Shown here: positions 34,771-42,883 of the stretch, in pieces
How positions within the stretch are numbered: the first letter of the stretch is position 1
Layout of the letters: every line of letters starts with the position of its first letter
Assembly: GCA_964524145.1 (NCBI GenBank)
Contig: CAZGCA010000036.1
Coordinates: 1 to 55,018, forward strand
Direction: 5' to 3'
Origin: CAZGCA01 sp964524145
Lineage (GTDB): Bacteria; Hydrogenedentota; CAZGCA01
DNA length: 55,018 nt
Position numbers and translations under genes: made by a program
Notes under the pieces: model-generated
Told to the model about the DNA's origin: nothing
What the model saw: only the letters and a program-made list of their open reading frames with translations
The model's database searches: none

Positions 34771-36006
34771 TTATTGAGATTCGTGCTTCGGTTCGGCGGG
34801 TGGCAGGGCCGCGATCCTCTCGAGATGCTCACGCGCGGCAGTCTCCAACTCGAGCGGCGGGCTCAACGCGAGACATTCATGCAGCTGTTGTTCTGCCTGT
34901 TCGAACCGTCCGAGTTGGAAGTACCTCTCGCCGAATTCGAGCCGTTTCTTCGCGATTCCCTCGCTGGCGATTGAGAGCTGCGTCAGACCGGAAGAACCAT
35001 GGTAGACTATCGCGCCAACCGCCGCCATCCACACGACCACCAGAGCCGCGCTCAACACGAGCCTCAGCCGTGAATGGCGGCTTTCTTGTGATGGTGCCTG
35101 AGGGGCTGGCTCGACCAGCGAGACACCGCAACTGAGACATTCGGCGTCGGTTGACGACGGTTTCGAGTGGCACGAGGGGCAGCGACGCGACTCGAGAGCC
35201 AGCTGTAGTTCGCCGTTCCGGCCGAGCACGTCCTGCATGCTCCGCGGACGCTGCGCGGGATCTATCTCCAACATCTGTGTCACTAACTCGGCCAGCTCGG
35301 GTTCAACGTATGGTTTCAAAGCGCGCAGCGATGCCGGTCGATGCGTTCGGTGCGCCGTCAGAATTTCCTTGCGAGAACCGGCCGGAAACGGCGGGACGCC
35401 GCCGAGCATCCTGTACATCATCGCGCCCAGAGAATAGATGTCGCTCGATTCGTCGATCTCCGACCCGCCCAACTGTTCAGGAGAGACGTATGGCTGCTGC
35501 GAACCTTCGAACTCCGCGCGGCCACCCGATTCGTATGCCAGGATGCTGTCCATTAGAAAATCGGACACCTTTATCTCCCCGGAAGAAAGCATGTGGACAA
35601 CCCCCGGGTGCAACGTGCCGTGGACCACGCCTACCGCATGCGCGCTCGCCAGTACCTCCGCCAAGTGCGCGGTCACACCCAGCACCTTGTCAGGCGCGAC
35701 AGCACCCAGCCGGTCGAGAAGTGTCGACAACAGAGGCGCTTCCACATGCTCGAACGCGAGGTAATAGGCAGACGAATCTTCCCAATAATCCAGCAGCTTT
35801 GTCATAGACGGGTGGGACAGTCCCTTGAGCAGTTCGCCAGCAGCAAAGTAGCGCCGGGCCAGCAGCTCGGCGCTCAACACCTGTTTTGCGATCACCCGCA
35901 GCCTGGCCCAGCCGCCGGCCGAGTCGTTTGCCAGATAGTGGACGCTGCACCAGTCGCGTTTCACCTCGTTTACTGGCTCGTAGCGGGCTGGCTGCTCCGA
36001 AGACAT
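34771..36006 (-). CDS. Membrane pseudokinase with zinc ribbon and TPR-like tail
   Basis: 411 residues. Residues about 8-270 align by eye with a Ser/Thr kinase fold, but catalysis looks lost: no glycine loop, HRDLKPxN reads HGTLHPGV (129-136, Asp to Thr, Lys to His, Asn to Val) and DFG reads DFL (149-151). The APE motif (SPEQ), the F-helix region SSDIYSLGAMMYRMLGGVPPFP and the C-lobe Arg are kept, and Lys41 may match the ATP lysine. Then come CPSC and CLSC (zinc ribbon), a membrane helix (LVLSAALVVVWMAAVGAIVY) and a short helical repeat outside. It lies nine bases after the FHA-GAF-cyclase gene and is surely co-transcribed, so it may act as a cyclase regulator. Confidence 0.85.
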   Translation of the reverse strand: MSSEQPARYEPVNEVKRDWCSVHYLANDSAGGWARLRVIAKQVLSAELLARRYFAAGELLKGLSHPSMTKLLDYWEDSSAYYLAFEHVEAPLLSTLLDRLGAVAPDKVLGVTAHLAEVLASAHAVGVVHGTLHPGVVHMLSSGEIKVSDFLMDSILAYESGGRAEFEGSQQPYVSPEQLGGSEIDESSDIYSLGAMMYRMLGGVPPFPAGSRKEILTAHRTHRPASLRALKPYVEPELAELVTQMLEIDPAQRPRSMQDVLGRNGELQLALESRRCPSCHSKPSSTDAECLSCGVSLVEPAPQAPSQESRHSRLRLVLSAALVVVWMAAVGAIVYHGSSGLTQLSIASEGIAKKRLEFGERYFQLGRFEQAEQQLHECLALSPPLELETAAREHLERIAALPPAEPKHESQ

Positions 36007-36015
36007 GCTACATGC

Positions 36016-37677
36016 TCAGGCGTCGGCTTTTCTGCCAACAACCTCGAACGTCATCACCAGCGATTCTTTGCCTTCGAGCTGAAGCTCGCCGACAGGGCGC
36101 ACGTTGACCTTGTCGGCCACCATCTCTGCGGTTGTCTCGCAGATAAGTACCTGGCCCGGCGTTGCGCGATCACAGAGACGCCGCCCCGTGTTCACCCGGT
36201 CGCCGATAACCGTGAAACCCATACAGTTCGGCGAGCCCACGTTCCCGGATACGGCTTCGCCCGTGCTTACCCCGATGCCGATCTCGAACATGGGACGTCC
36301 CTGCTCCCGCCATCTCTCGCAGAGTTCCGCCGCCGCCGTGCGGATATCAATGGCAGCCAGAACTGCGTTCAGAGCGTCAGTCTCGTGCGAGAGTGGCGCA
36401 CCGAAGACCGCCATGAATTCGTCTCCGATGTATTTGTCGAGGGTCCCGCGGTGCAGGAAGATGAGGTCCGTCATGTGGGTGAAATACTCGTTGAGCAAGA
36501 CGACGACGTCCGTTGGCGCTATCCGTTCGGCCAGCGGCGTGAAGTTGCGGATGTCGCAGAACAGCACCGATACGTCTTTCTTGGTCCCGCCAAGTTCGAG
36601 ATCTGTGTCCGTTTCCAGTACCTGCTCGACGACCGACGGCGAAAGGTAGCGCTGCAGGTTGGACCGCTTCTTCTCGAGGTCGACGGTCTGTTCGTACAAC
36701 CGGGAGTTCTGGATGACGATTGCCGACTGGGTAGCTATCGCGGCAAAAAGCTCCAGGTCCTCGCTCGTGAACGACCCTCCTGCGTGAGCGTTGTCCGCAT
36801 AGATGCTGCCAAACAGCTTGTCTTCTATCACCAGCGGCACACACATCGCCGAGCGGATGCCGTAGGTCAGTATGCTGCTGCTGCCGCCGGCACCGGAATC
36901 CTTCCATGTATCTTCAACGAGAACCGGCTCACCGGACTCCGCCGCGCGGTTCGCTATCGTCATGCTCGGCGACTCATCGGCAAGATCCTCACCGTCTATC
37001 CCGCGTGCCACACGAACCTTCAGTTCTCCGGATGCATCGTCGAGCAACAACAGGAAACCGCGTTTGGCGCCTATCGCATTGAGCACGACGTCCATTATCT
37101 TCTCGATTCGTTCCTCAAGATGAAACGTTGTCGTCGTCACCTTGCACGCGTCGTAGATGGCTTCCAGACGACGGAACGCCTTGCCCGCAAGCAGCAATGA
37201 GTCGGCCGACGGCGGTGCCTCGCCGGCGGGTCGGGCTATCGTCTTCTCGTGAGAGGTGATCGGCTGCGGGGTCTGGCGCGCCATCGTTTTGAGCTGTTCG
37301 CCGACCGAGTCCATCTTGGACTTGATCTCCTCGAGGTCTGCACCGAGCACCTTCTTGCCGTGCAGGAACTCTTCACGGGACGTCCTCGGCCGCTCCGAAA
37401 GAACCACAATCCGTGAATGGCCAACCGTGATCTCGTCGCCCGGGTGCAACGCCCGCCGTGTGACCCGCTCCCCGTTCACGAACGTGCCGTTCGTGCTCTG
37501 GCAGTCCACAACCACAAACTCGTCGCCCTCGATGCGCAACTGCATGTGGTGTGCCGACACGAGATCGTCCGTAACCGATATGTCGTTGTCGGAAGCCCGC
37601 CCCACAGAGATCAGCCGACTCGAGATTGCGACCCGGTTCGGATCGCTCTCGAACGCTTCTACCAGCAAAGAAGGCAT
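36016..37677 (-). CDS. FHA-GAF-class III nucleotidyl cyclase
   Basis: 553 residues, no membrane helix. The FHA domain (about 1-95) has GR (26-27), SAHH (41-44) and NG (63-64), the phosphothreonine-binding residues. A GAF domain spans about 165-335, ending in a coiled coil (LYEQTVDLEKKRSNLQRYL). The C-terminal class III cyclase (about 365-550) keeps both metal Asp (LFCDIRNFTPL; GDEFMAVFGAP), the purine-selecting Lys in DKYIGDE and the VIGDRVNTGRRL transition-state Asn/Arg, so it should make cAMP (or cGMP). FHA plus GAF inputs suggest control by a kinase-phosphorylated partner and a small ligand. ATG follows GGAGG; a strong promoter lies upstream. Confidence 0.92.
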   Translation of the reverse strand: MPSLLVEAFESDPNRVAISSRLISVGRASDNDISVTDDLVSAHHMQLRIEGDEFVVVDCQSTNGTFVNGERVTRRALHPGDEITVGHSRIVVLSERPRTSREEFLHGKKVLGADLEEIKSKMDSVGEQLKTMARQTPQPITSHEKTIARPAGEAPPSADSLLLAGKAFRRLEAIYDACKVTTTTFHLEERIEKIMDVVLNAIGAKRGFLLLLDDASGELKVRVARGIDGEDLADESPSMTIANRAAESGEPVLVEDTWKDSGAGGSSSILTYGIRSAMCVPLVIEDKLFGSIYADNAHAGGSFTSEDLELFAAIATQSAIVIQNSRLYEQTVDLEKKRSNLQRYLSPSVVEQVLETDTDLELGGTKKDVSVLFCDIRNFTPLAERIAPTDVVVLLNEYFTHMTDLIFLHRGTLDKYIGDEFMAVFGAPLSHETDALNAVLAAIDIRTAAAELCERWREQGRPMFEIGIGVSTGEAVSGNVGSPNCMGFTVIGDRVNTGRRLCDRATPGQVLICETTAEMVADKVNVRPVGELQLEGKESLVMTFEVVGRKADA

Positions 37678-37736
37678 CGCTTGAACCTCCGCCCACTAAT
37701 TCTTCTCGGCCTTTCCATCTCCTTGTCTACCCCTTG

Positions 37737-37765
37737 AGCATACCACCATGAAGCCGCAACGTCAA
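37737..37765 (-). promoter_or_regulatory. Sigma70-type promoter of the cyclase-pseudokinase operon
   Basis: On the minus strand TTGACG (37765-37760), 17 bases, TATGCT (37742-37737). Five bases upstream of the -35 box lies the perfect palindrome ACGTATACGT (37771-37780), a possible regulator site. The rest of the gap 37678-37908 shows nothing else convincing. Confidence 0.65.
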
Positions 37766-37908
37766 CCCATACGTATACGTGCGAGGAGTTTACCGGGTTT
37801 TTTGTCCCCCGAACGAGAGCATCTTGTCGGGCGGAAAGCGAGGCACCATCTCAGGGCAAGAGTCCACCCGCCTGACTTCCAAACTTCGACTCTATAATTG
37901 GGCCCCTC

Positions 37909-39453
37909 TCACATCTCGACGGTTCGCTCGTCCGTAAGGTTATACCATTGGATACCCAGCTTGCGCAGGGCGTATCCGGTTTCCTTGAGGTGGTTGCCGT
38001 AGGCGAGCATCCAGTGGAACCCGCGCATTTCCTCAACCAGCGTGCGCCAGTCTCCGTCTATCGCCACGTCTATCTGAGACCGGCAAATCGCGTGGAACGG
38101 ATGGGCTGTGATTGTACCACGGAACCCTATCCAGCGCTTGTCCCCAAAATCGGGATCGATCATCGTTATCTCTTGTCCTATCCGCATGTTAACTTTCGGC
38201 GCAGCACCGTAGTCCGATTCAAAGTGTGTGACTATCAACGTCTCCTCTGCGCTCTTCCCGTCCATCTTGCGCGGTGCCGTGCAGTGGGCGACCGTGACAA
38301 TCCCGTCGTGCGGGTACGTCGGATCCTGAAGAAACACCGGCGTGCTCGCGATGTGGTTTAACAGCACGCCCGACGGGATGACGGCGAAATCCGACTCGCA
38401 GAAAGCCAGCGCGCCCGAATCGTTGATCAGGCTCAGCGGCAGGCAGGCCGTCGTCTCCGACATCGGCATGATTGTTCCCATGCACTGGTTGATCGTCATC
38501 GCCTGGGCACCGGCTTGCGCCATCAGCTCCTCGAAAACGCTTGTGAGCAGGAACGCTCGTGTCACAAACTCCTTGTCCGTCTGGAGCGATACGCCGGGGT
38601 CTGCCAGATACTTCTCCGCTTCGGCCTCGGCCCGCCGCACGCGTTTGGCGTCCGCTTTGGCGCTCTCGATCATCTTGCCGAGCTCGGGGTAGGATACCGT
38701 TTGGAGGTCCATCTTCCATTTCTCGGCGGCGATCTGCGGTGCCTGCCGCCCACCGACACCCCAACCCGAAGGCCCTCCGACCGCCACCATACGGCTCCCG
38801 ACGGAATTCTTCAACGCGTAAAGCGCTCGAAGCCGCCACAGAACCTCGCCGTAGTCGTCTACAACCACGTCATACGGCTCGAGCCCCGGCTGGCCGTACT
38901 CGTCCACCGTCTTGCGCAGCAGGCGCGGATGGACTATCTCGTACCACAGATAGACCGGTCCCGACCGGTGCCTCACAAACACCAGGTTGTGCCTGTCGGG
39001 CGATACCAACGCCTCTATCGTGCCGACGCCGCCACCCGCCCCGTAAATCAGCATTACGTCCGCGTCCATCTTGCACGTTGATGACGCTTCTGCCGTCGAC
39101 CGCACCTTCGCAATAGGCAGAAACTCGATAGGAAACTCGGCATCCGTCGCCAAGCGGCGCAGTTCCCGTTCGATCCGGCCAATCTCACGTTCCGCGTCGG
39201 CCTGGGTCATGATACCGCCCCACGAACGCCAACTCGTTGCCTTCCGTCGGCGCGGGACGCTGTAAGCGAGCGCCGGCAGCACGGTCAGCGTCTTCTTCTC
39301 CAGCGACGGCTTCATACGTTGACCTGTCTGGGCAGTTTTGGCCGACGTCGCCGTCAACGCGCACCCGCCCACCGCCGTGCCGCCGAGAGCTGCGAGAAAA
39401 CTTCGCCGCGGCATACCTCCACGAGATCCGCAACAACTGACACGTCCATTCAT
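37909..39453 (-). CDS. Tat-exported protein resembling sugar isomerases
   Basis: 514 residues. The N-terminus is a Tat signal: PRRSFLAALGGTAVGGCALTA, with a Cys that could make it a lipoprotein. The mature part suggests the fucose/arabinose-isomerase-like fold: an N-terminal alpha/beta part with DADVMLIYGAGGG, and a later section (GALAFCESDFAVIPSGVLLNHI, PTYPHDGIVTVAHCTAPRKM, THFESDYGAAPKVNMRIGQEITMI) that looks like the C-terminal domain of such isomerases, with metal-binding-type Glu/Asp/His. True isomerases are cytoplasmic, so an exported form is odd. ATG 39453 follows GGAGGG. The reaction is unknown; fold assignment is by eye. Confidence 0.65.
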   Translation of the reverse strand: MNGRVSCCGSRGGMPRRSFLAALGGTAVGGCALTATSAKTAQTGQRMKPSLEKKTLTVLPALAYSVPRRRKATSWRSWGGIMTQADAEREIGRIERELRRLATDAEFPIEFLPIAKVRSTAEASSTCKMDADVMLIYGAGGGVGTIEALVSPDRHNLVFVRHRSGPVYLWYEIVHPRLLRKTVDEYGQPGLEPYDVVVDDYGEVLWRLRALYALKNSVGSRMVAVGGPSGWGVGGRQAPQIAAEKWKMDLQTVSYPELGKMIESAKADAKRVRRAEAEAEKYLADPGVSLQTDKEFVTRAFLLTSVFEELMAQAGAQAMTINQCMGTIMPMSETTACLPLSLINDSGALAFCESDFAVIPSGVLLNHIASTPVFLQDPTYPHDGIVTVAHCTAPRKMDGKSAEETLIVTHFESDYGAAPKVNMRIGQEITMIDPDFGDKRWIGFRGTITAHPFHAICRSQIDVAIDGDWRTLVEEMRGFHWMLAYGNHLKETGYALRKLGIQWYNLTDERTVEM

Positions 39454-39538
39454 CGTGTGATTCCCTCCATATCGAACGCCTCCGACAAAATGGCGCCGGA
39501 GCCACACCATTGCCCGAGGCCACCCAACAGCAATTGCA

Positions 39539-39566
39539 ATCATCCAAGATCACTGTAGTGGTTCAA
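39539..39566 (-). promoter_or_regulatory. Weak candidate promoter of the Tat-exported protein
   Basis: Minus strand TTGAAC (39566-39561), 16 bases, GATGAT (39544-39539), about 86 bases before ATG 39453. Matches are partial. Confidence 0.3.
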
Positions 39567-39658
39567 CATCGCGAAAGTCAAGCGATGCGGCGGCTGGCTC
39601 AGTCTAGATCCGCACCGCAACACGAATTCATGTCGCATATCCCGCAAACACTGAGAGG

Positions 39659-39694
39659 TTGTTCAAGGGGAAACGTTTTGCTATAATATAGCAA
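39659..39694 (+). promoter_or_regulatory. FapA promoter overlapped by a palindrome
   Basis: TTGTTC (39659-39664), 17 bases, TATAAT (39682-39687). The -10 box sits inside a perfect inverted repeat, TTGCTATA-A-TATAGCAA (39678-39694), where a bound repressor would block polymerase. The leader to ATG 39764 is about 70 bases. Confidence 0.55.
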
Positions 39695-39763
39695 CGGTGG
39701 ATGTTGATACTGTCTCGGCATGACGGGCTGACGTATCATGTATGATCCCTCAGGAGACTCGTG

Positions 39764-41164
39764 ATGGAAGTAGTGCTGACCCGGGGCGAGATGCAAGCGT
39801 TTATCAAGCTGGCCCCGGAAGATCTTGAAGTCGAGGAGCAGCCGACTCTTGCCAAGCTCAGAATACTTCTCAAGCAGAACGGCGTCGTCCATGGCGCAAT
39901 AGAGGACAACCTCAAGAGAGTCGTCAGGATACTCAGCGGCCGGGAGGAGTATGACGGCCGCGACATTCTGGCCGCAGAGGGCACGTCTCCCGTCCAGGGC
40001 GAGGACGCACGGATAAAACACAAGGTCGATCTCGGTCAGGCAATCGGCAAACTGCTCCCGGGCGGGTCTATAGACTATCGCGAGCGCGATCTCGTTAAGA
40101 ACGTACGTGAAGGGGAGATTCTTGCCGAGAAGATCCCGCCCGGCAAGGGCGCGCCCGGAAAGAAGGTGACCGGGGAAGAAGTGCCTGCCCCGGACGGCAA
40201 TGATGTCAAGCTTGTCGCTGCCGAAAGCACACGCGTATCTCCCGACGGCATGAAACTGCTGGCCAGTATTGCCGGCATGGTTCTCTCAAACACCGAGGGC
40301 ACCATGTATGTCTCTGATGAGTTCGTCATACGCGGAGACGTGGACTACTCCACAGGCAACGTCGACACGGTGGGGAGGGTTACGATCGAAGGCGACGTGT
40401 TATCGGGATTCCGTGTCGAGGCCGACAAGGACATTACGGTCAACGGCAGCGTCGAGGACGCTACGGTGAAGGCAGGGGGCAACGTAAAGGTCCGATACGG
40501 CATGAAGGGAAGGGATATCGGGATCATTGAAGCCGGCGGCAACATAGAGGCACTGTTTGTTGAGCACGCCAACCTCCGTGCAGAAGGCGATATCAAGGTC
40601 GCCCGCCAGATACTCCACAGCACCATCATCACCAAAGGGCAAGTCATCGTCGACAGAGACCGCGGTCTCATCGCCGGAGGCAATATCCTCGCACGCCACG
40701 GCGTCACCGCAAAGGAAATCGGGTCCAAGCTGGGAACCAAAACCCTTATCAGCGTCGGGGTGGATCCCGATGTGCTCGGGGACATCACCACTGTCGAGGA
40801 AGAGCTGGGGATGCTGAACAAGCAAATACGCAAGATGGACGCTGTCCTGCGCGCCGCCCGGACGAAAGGCAGGCAGGGCCAGCTTACCGACGCTGAAAAG
40901 AAAAGCATGAAGCGGATATCGGCAGAGCGTAAACGGGCCGTTCCGAGTCGCGACAACCTTAACAAACGCAAGGAGGCGCTCGATAAGCGCATAATGTCCG
41001 ACCTGAGCGCCTCCGTTCGTGTCCAGGGCGACGTCCATTCCGGCGTAATCATCCGGTATCACGATATCGAACTCAAGCTGACCGAGCCGTTGAGCAATGT
41101 TACCTTCAGCTTCGACCGTGGGACCGGCAAAGTCAAGGTGACCGATGGAGCGCTTGGCGATTAG
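39764..41164 (+). CDS. DUF342/FapA family protein
   Basis: 466 residues of the DUF342 (FapA) family: an N-terminal alpha/beta part, the linker GEILAEKIPPGKGAPGKKVTGEEVPAPDG, then a right-handed beta-helix (GDVDYSTGNVDTVGRVTIEGDVLSGFRVEADKDITVNG and onward), a coiled-coil segment near 350-410 and a last beta stretch (SVRVQGDVHSGVIIRYHD). FapA proteins are polymer-forming-like cytosolic proteins linked to flagellar, pilus or surface assembly; the mechanism is unclear. GTG 39761 and ATG 39764 adjoin; ATG is seven bases after AGGAG and is preferred. A PilZ gene follows. Confidence 0.88.
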   Translation: MEVVLTRGEMQAFIKLAPEDLEVEEQPTLAKLRILLKQNGVVHGAIEDNLKRVVRILSGREEYDGRDILAAEGTSPVQGEDARIKHKVDLGQAIGKLLPGGSIDYRERDLVKNVREGEILAEKIPPGKGAPGKKVTGEEVPAPDGNDVKLVAAESTRVSPDGMKLLASIAGMVLSNTEGTMYVSDEFVIRGDVDYSTGNVDTVGRVTIEGDVLSGFRVEADKDITVNGSVEDATVKAGGNVKVRYGMKGRDIGIIEAGGNIEALFVEHANLRAEGDIKVARQILHSTIITKGQVIVDRDRGLIAGGNILARHGVTAKEIGSKLGTKTLISVGVDPDVLGDITTVEEELGMLNKQIRKMDAVLRAARTKGRQGQLTDAEKKSMKRISAERKRAVPSRDNLNKRKEALDKRIMSDLSASVRVQGDVHSGVIIRYHDIELKLTEPLSNVTFSFDRGTGKVKVTDGALGD

Positions 41165-41197
41165 GTCGCACGATAACCTGCTTCCGGGAGGGGCAAC

Positions 41198-41809
41198 GTG
41201 ACCGAGAATATGATACGAGTTGGCCGTCGGTTCCTTCTAAACGCCGGCGAGGAGACGTTTCTGTGCAAAATCGAGGAGGTCGGACGGTCGAACTTTCGCA
41301 TTGCGGTGCCCAGACAGGACTTCCCCATGACCGACATGAAAGCCCGGCTTGTCTTTCACGACGAATCGGGTTGCACGACGTTCGATTCGGAGGTGATTCA
41401 AGGACCCGGCCCTGGTAATCCCTCGGCCCTTCTGCGAATGCCCGTCGAAGGGGAGCGTGTCATCCACCGCGACTTCACACGGGTTGTATCGGACCTGCCC
41501 GTGAAGTTCAGGTCGCTCGGCAAGGTCGTCTACCACGAGGGCCGAATCGCAAACCTGAGCGCCGGAGGTATGCTCTTTGCCGCTGACGTCGAAGAACCCC
41601 TGAAAAGCATTGAGCTCAGCTTCTCGCTGCCGCACCGGGGCGAGATATCCTGCCTGGCCGAGGTCGTGCACAGGATCAAATCCCCCGAAGACGATAGGAA
41701 CGGCGTTCTTTACGGATGCAGGTTTACCGGGCTTGAGAAACGGGACGTGCGCGCCATTATCGAGTTCGTCTGGGACGTGCTCGAACGTAAACAAGAAGCC
41801 GCGTCCTGA
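41198..41809 (+). CDS. PilZ-domain c-di-GMP receptor (YcgR-like layout)
   Basis: 203 residues. The N-terminal half (1-85) is beta-rich, like the YcgR-N/PilZN domain. The C-terminal PilZ domain begins RDFTR (91-95, RxxxR) and has NLSAGG (119-124, N/DxSxxG), the complete c-di-GMP-binding motifs. No membrane helix. It would transmit second-messenger level to a motility or surface-polymer machine, perhaps with the FapA-like protein encoded 33 bases upstream, which is likely in the same operon. GTG 41198 follows GGGAGGGG. Confidence 0.9.
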   Translation: MTENMIRVGRRFLLNAGEETFLCKIEEVGRSNFRIAVPRQDFPMTDMKARLVFHDESGCTTFDSEVIQGPGPGNPSALLRMPVEGERVIHRDFTRVVSDLPVKFRSLGKVVYHEGRIANLSAGGMLFAADVEEPLKSIELSFSLPHRGEISCLAEVVHRIKSPEDDRNGVLYGCRFTGLEKRDVRAIIEFVWDVLERKQEAAS

Positions 41810-41881
41810 AAATGTCACCAGGCTACAGATCGAGCTAACCAGCAATAACCGAGACCATAAGGCGTAAGGAGTCAGCACACT

Positions 41882-42883
41882 ATGAAACGCAAGTTACGTA
41901 GCATCTCGAGACTGATATCGCAACGGTTCGCCGTCTTCGTACTACTGCTCGCAAGTATCTCTCTTCCCGTCTCGTGCAAGCACGCCAATTCCATGGCTGG
42001 CGCTGAAAAAACCGCACCTATAATGCTCAACGAGATGCTCGGGTTCGCACCCGAAGACCGCATAGTGATAATCAACGCGGACGACGTGGGAATGTGCCGC
42101 TCGGAGAACAGGGCAACGTTCGACGCGTTCAAACGCGGACTGATCACCAGCGGCACGGTGATGGTACCATGCCCGCAGTCCTCCGAGGCGTTTGACGCCT
42201 ACGCCGCAAACCCCGATCTCGACCTCGGCGTACACCTCACGCTCACGGCCGAATGGCGCACCTACCGATGGGGCCCCGTGCTGCCCGTCGCGAAGGTTCC
42301 CTCGCTCGTCGACGACCAATCGCTCATGTGGCGGTCCTACCTCGAGTTTATACGACACGCTAACCCCGAAGAGGTCGAGATCGAGATGAAGGCCCAGATA
42401 GACAAGATGATTGGCCGCGGCCTGAAACCTACCCATATCGATTCGCACATGGGATGCCTCCACTACTCGCCCGTCATGTTCGAGATATACTTCAAGCTGG
42501 CCAAAGAGTACGATCTGCCAATGAGAATCGGCTCGCCGCCGCGCGTCCAGCAGGTGCGACGGCAAGGCATCGCGTGCAACGACCATCTCGTCATGATACC
42601 GTACGATCTCCCTCGTGACCGCAAGCTCGAGACATACCAGGAAACCATCGCGAACCTCAAACCCGGCATCACCGAACTCATCATGCACCTCGCCTACGCC
42701 GACGAGGAAGGGCTCGCCGTATCGTCCGGAATGCGATCTCGCGAATCGGACCTCGAACTACTCGGCAGACCCGAGTTCAAACAAGCGCTCGCAGACAACA
42801 ACGTCCGACTCATCGGCTACCGCGAACTCCTCAAACTCCAACGCTCCGGCCGGCTCCGGCCACAGCCTGCAGAGGAAGGTTAG
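41882..42883 (+). CDS. ChbG/HpnK (YdjC) family carbohydrate deacetylase, exported
   Basis: 333 residues. A signal peptide or lipoprotein signal (FAVFVLLLASISLPVSC) is followed by a YdjC/ChbG fold, which removes acetyl groups from chito-oligosaccharides or glycolipids using a metal. Metal and catalytic motifs are present: INADDVGMCRSEN, LGVHLTL, and THIDSHMG with the second His. The start ATG is behind AAGGAG with ten bases between. It may be co-transcribed with the PilZ gene (72-base gap). It ends in a 4-base convergent overlap with the GNAT gene. Confidence 0.88.
   Translation: MKRKLRSISRLISQRFAVFVLLLASISLPVSCKHANSMAGAEKTAPIMLNEMLGFAPEDRIVIINADDVGMCRSENRATFDAFKRGLITSGTVMVPCPQSSEAFDAYAANPDLDLGVHLTLTAEWRTYRWGPVLPVAKVPSLVDDQSLMWRSYLEFIRHANPEEVEIEMKAQIDKMIGRGLKPTHIDSHMGCLHYSPVMFEIYFKLAKEYDLPMRIGSPPRVQQVRRQGIACNDHLVMIPYDLPRDRKLETYQETIANLKPGITELIMHLAYADEEGLAVSSGMRSRESDLELLGRPEFKQALADNNVRLIGYRELLKLQRSGRLRPQPAEEG

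Noticed and set aside
35593..37200. 535-codon open frame opposite the pseudokinase and cyclase
   Set aside because: Antisense shadow spanning two real genes.
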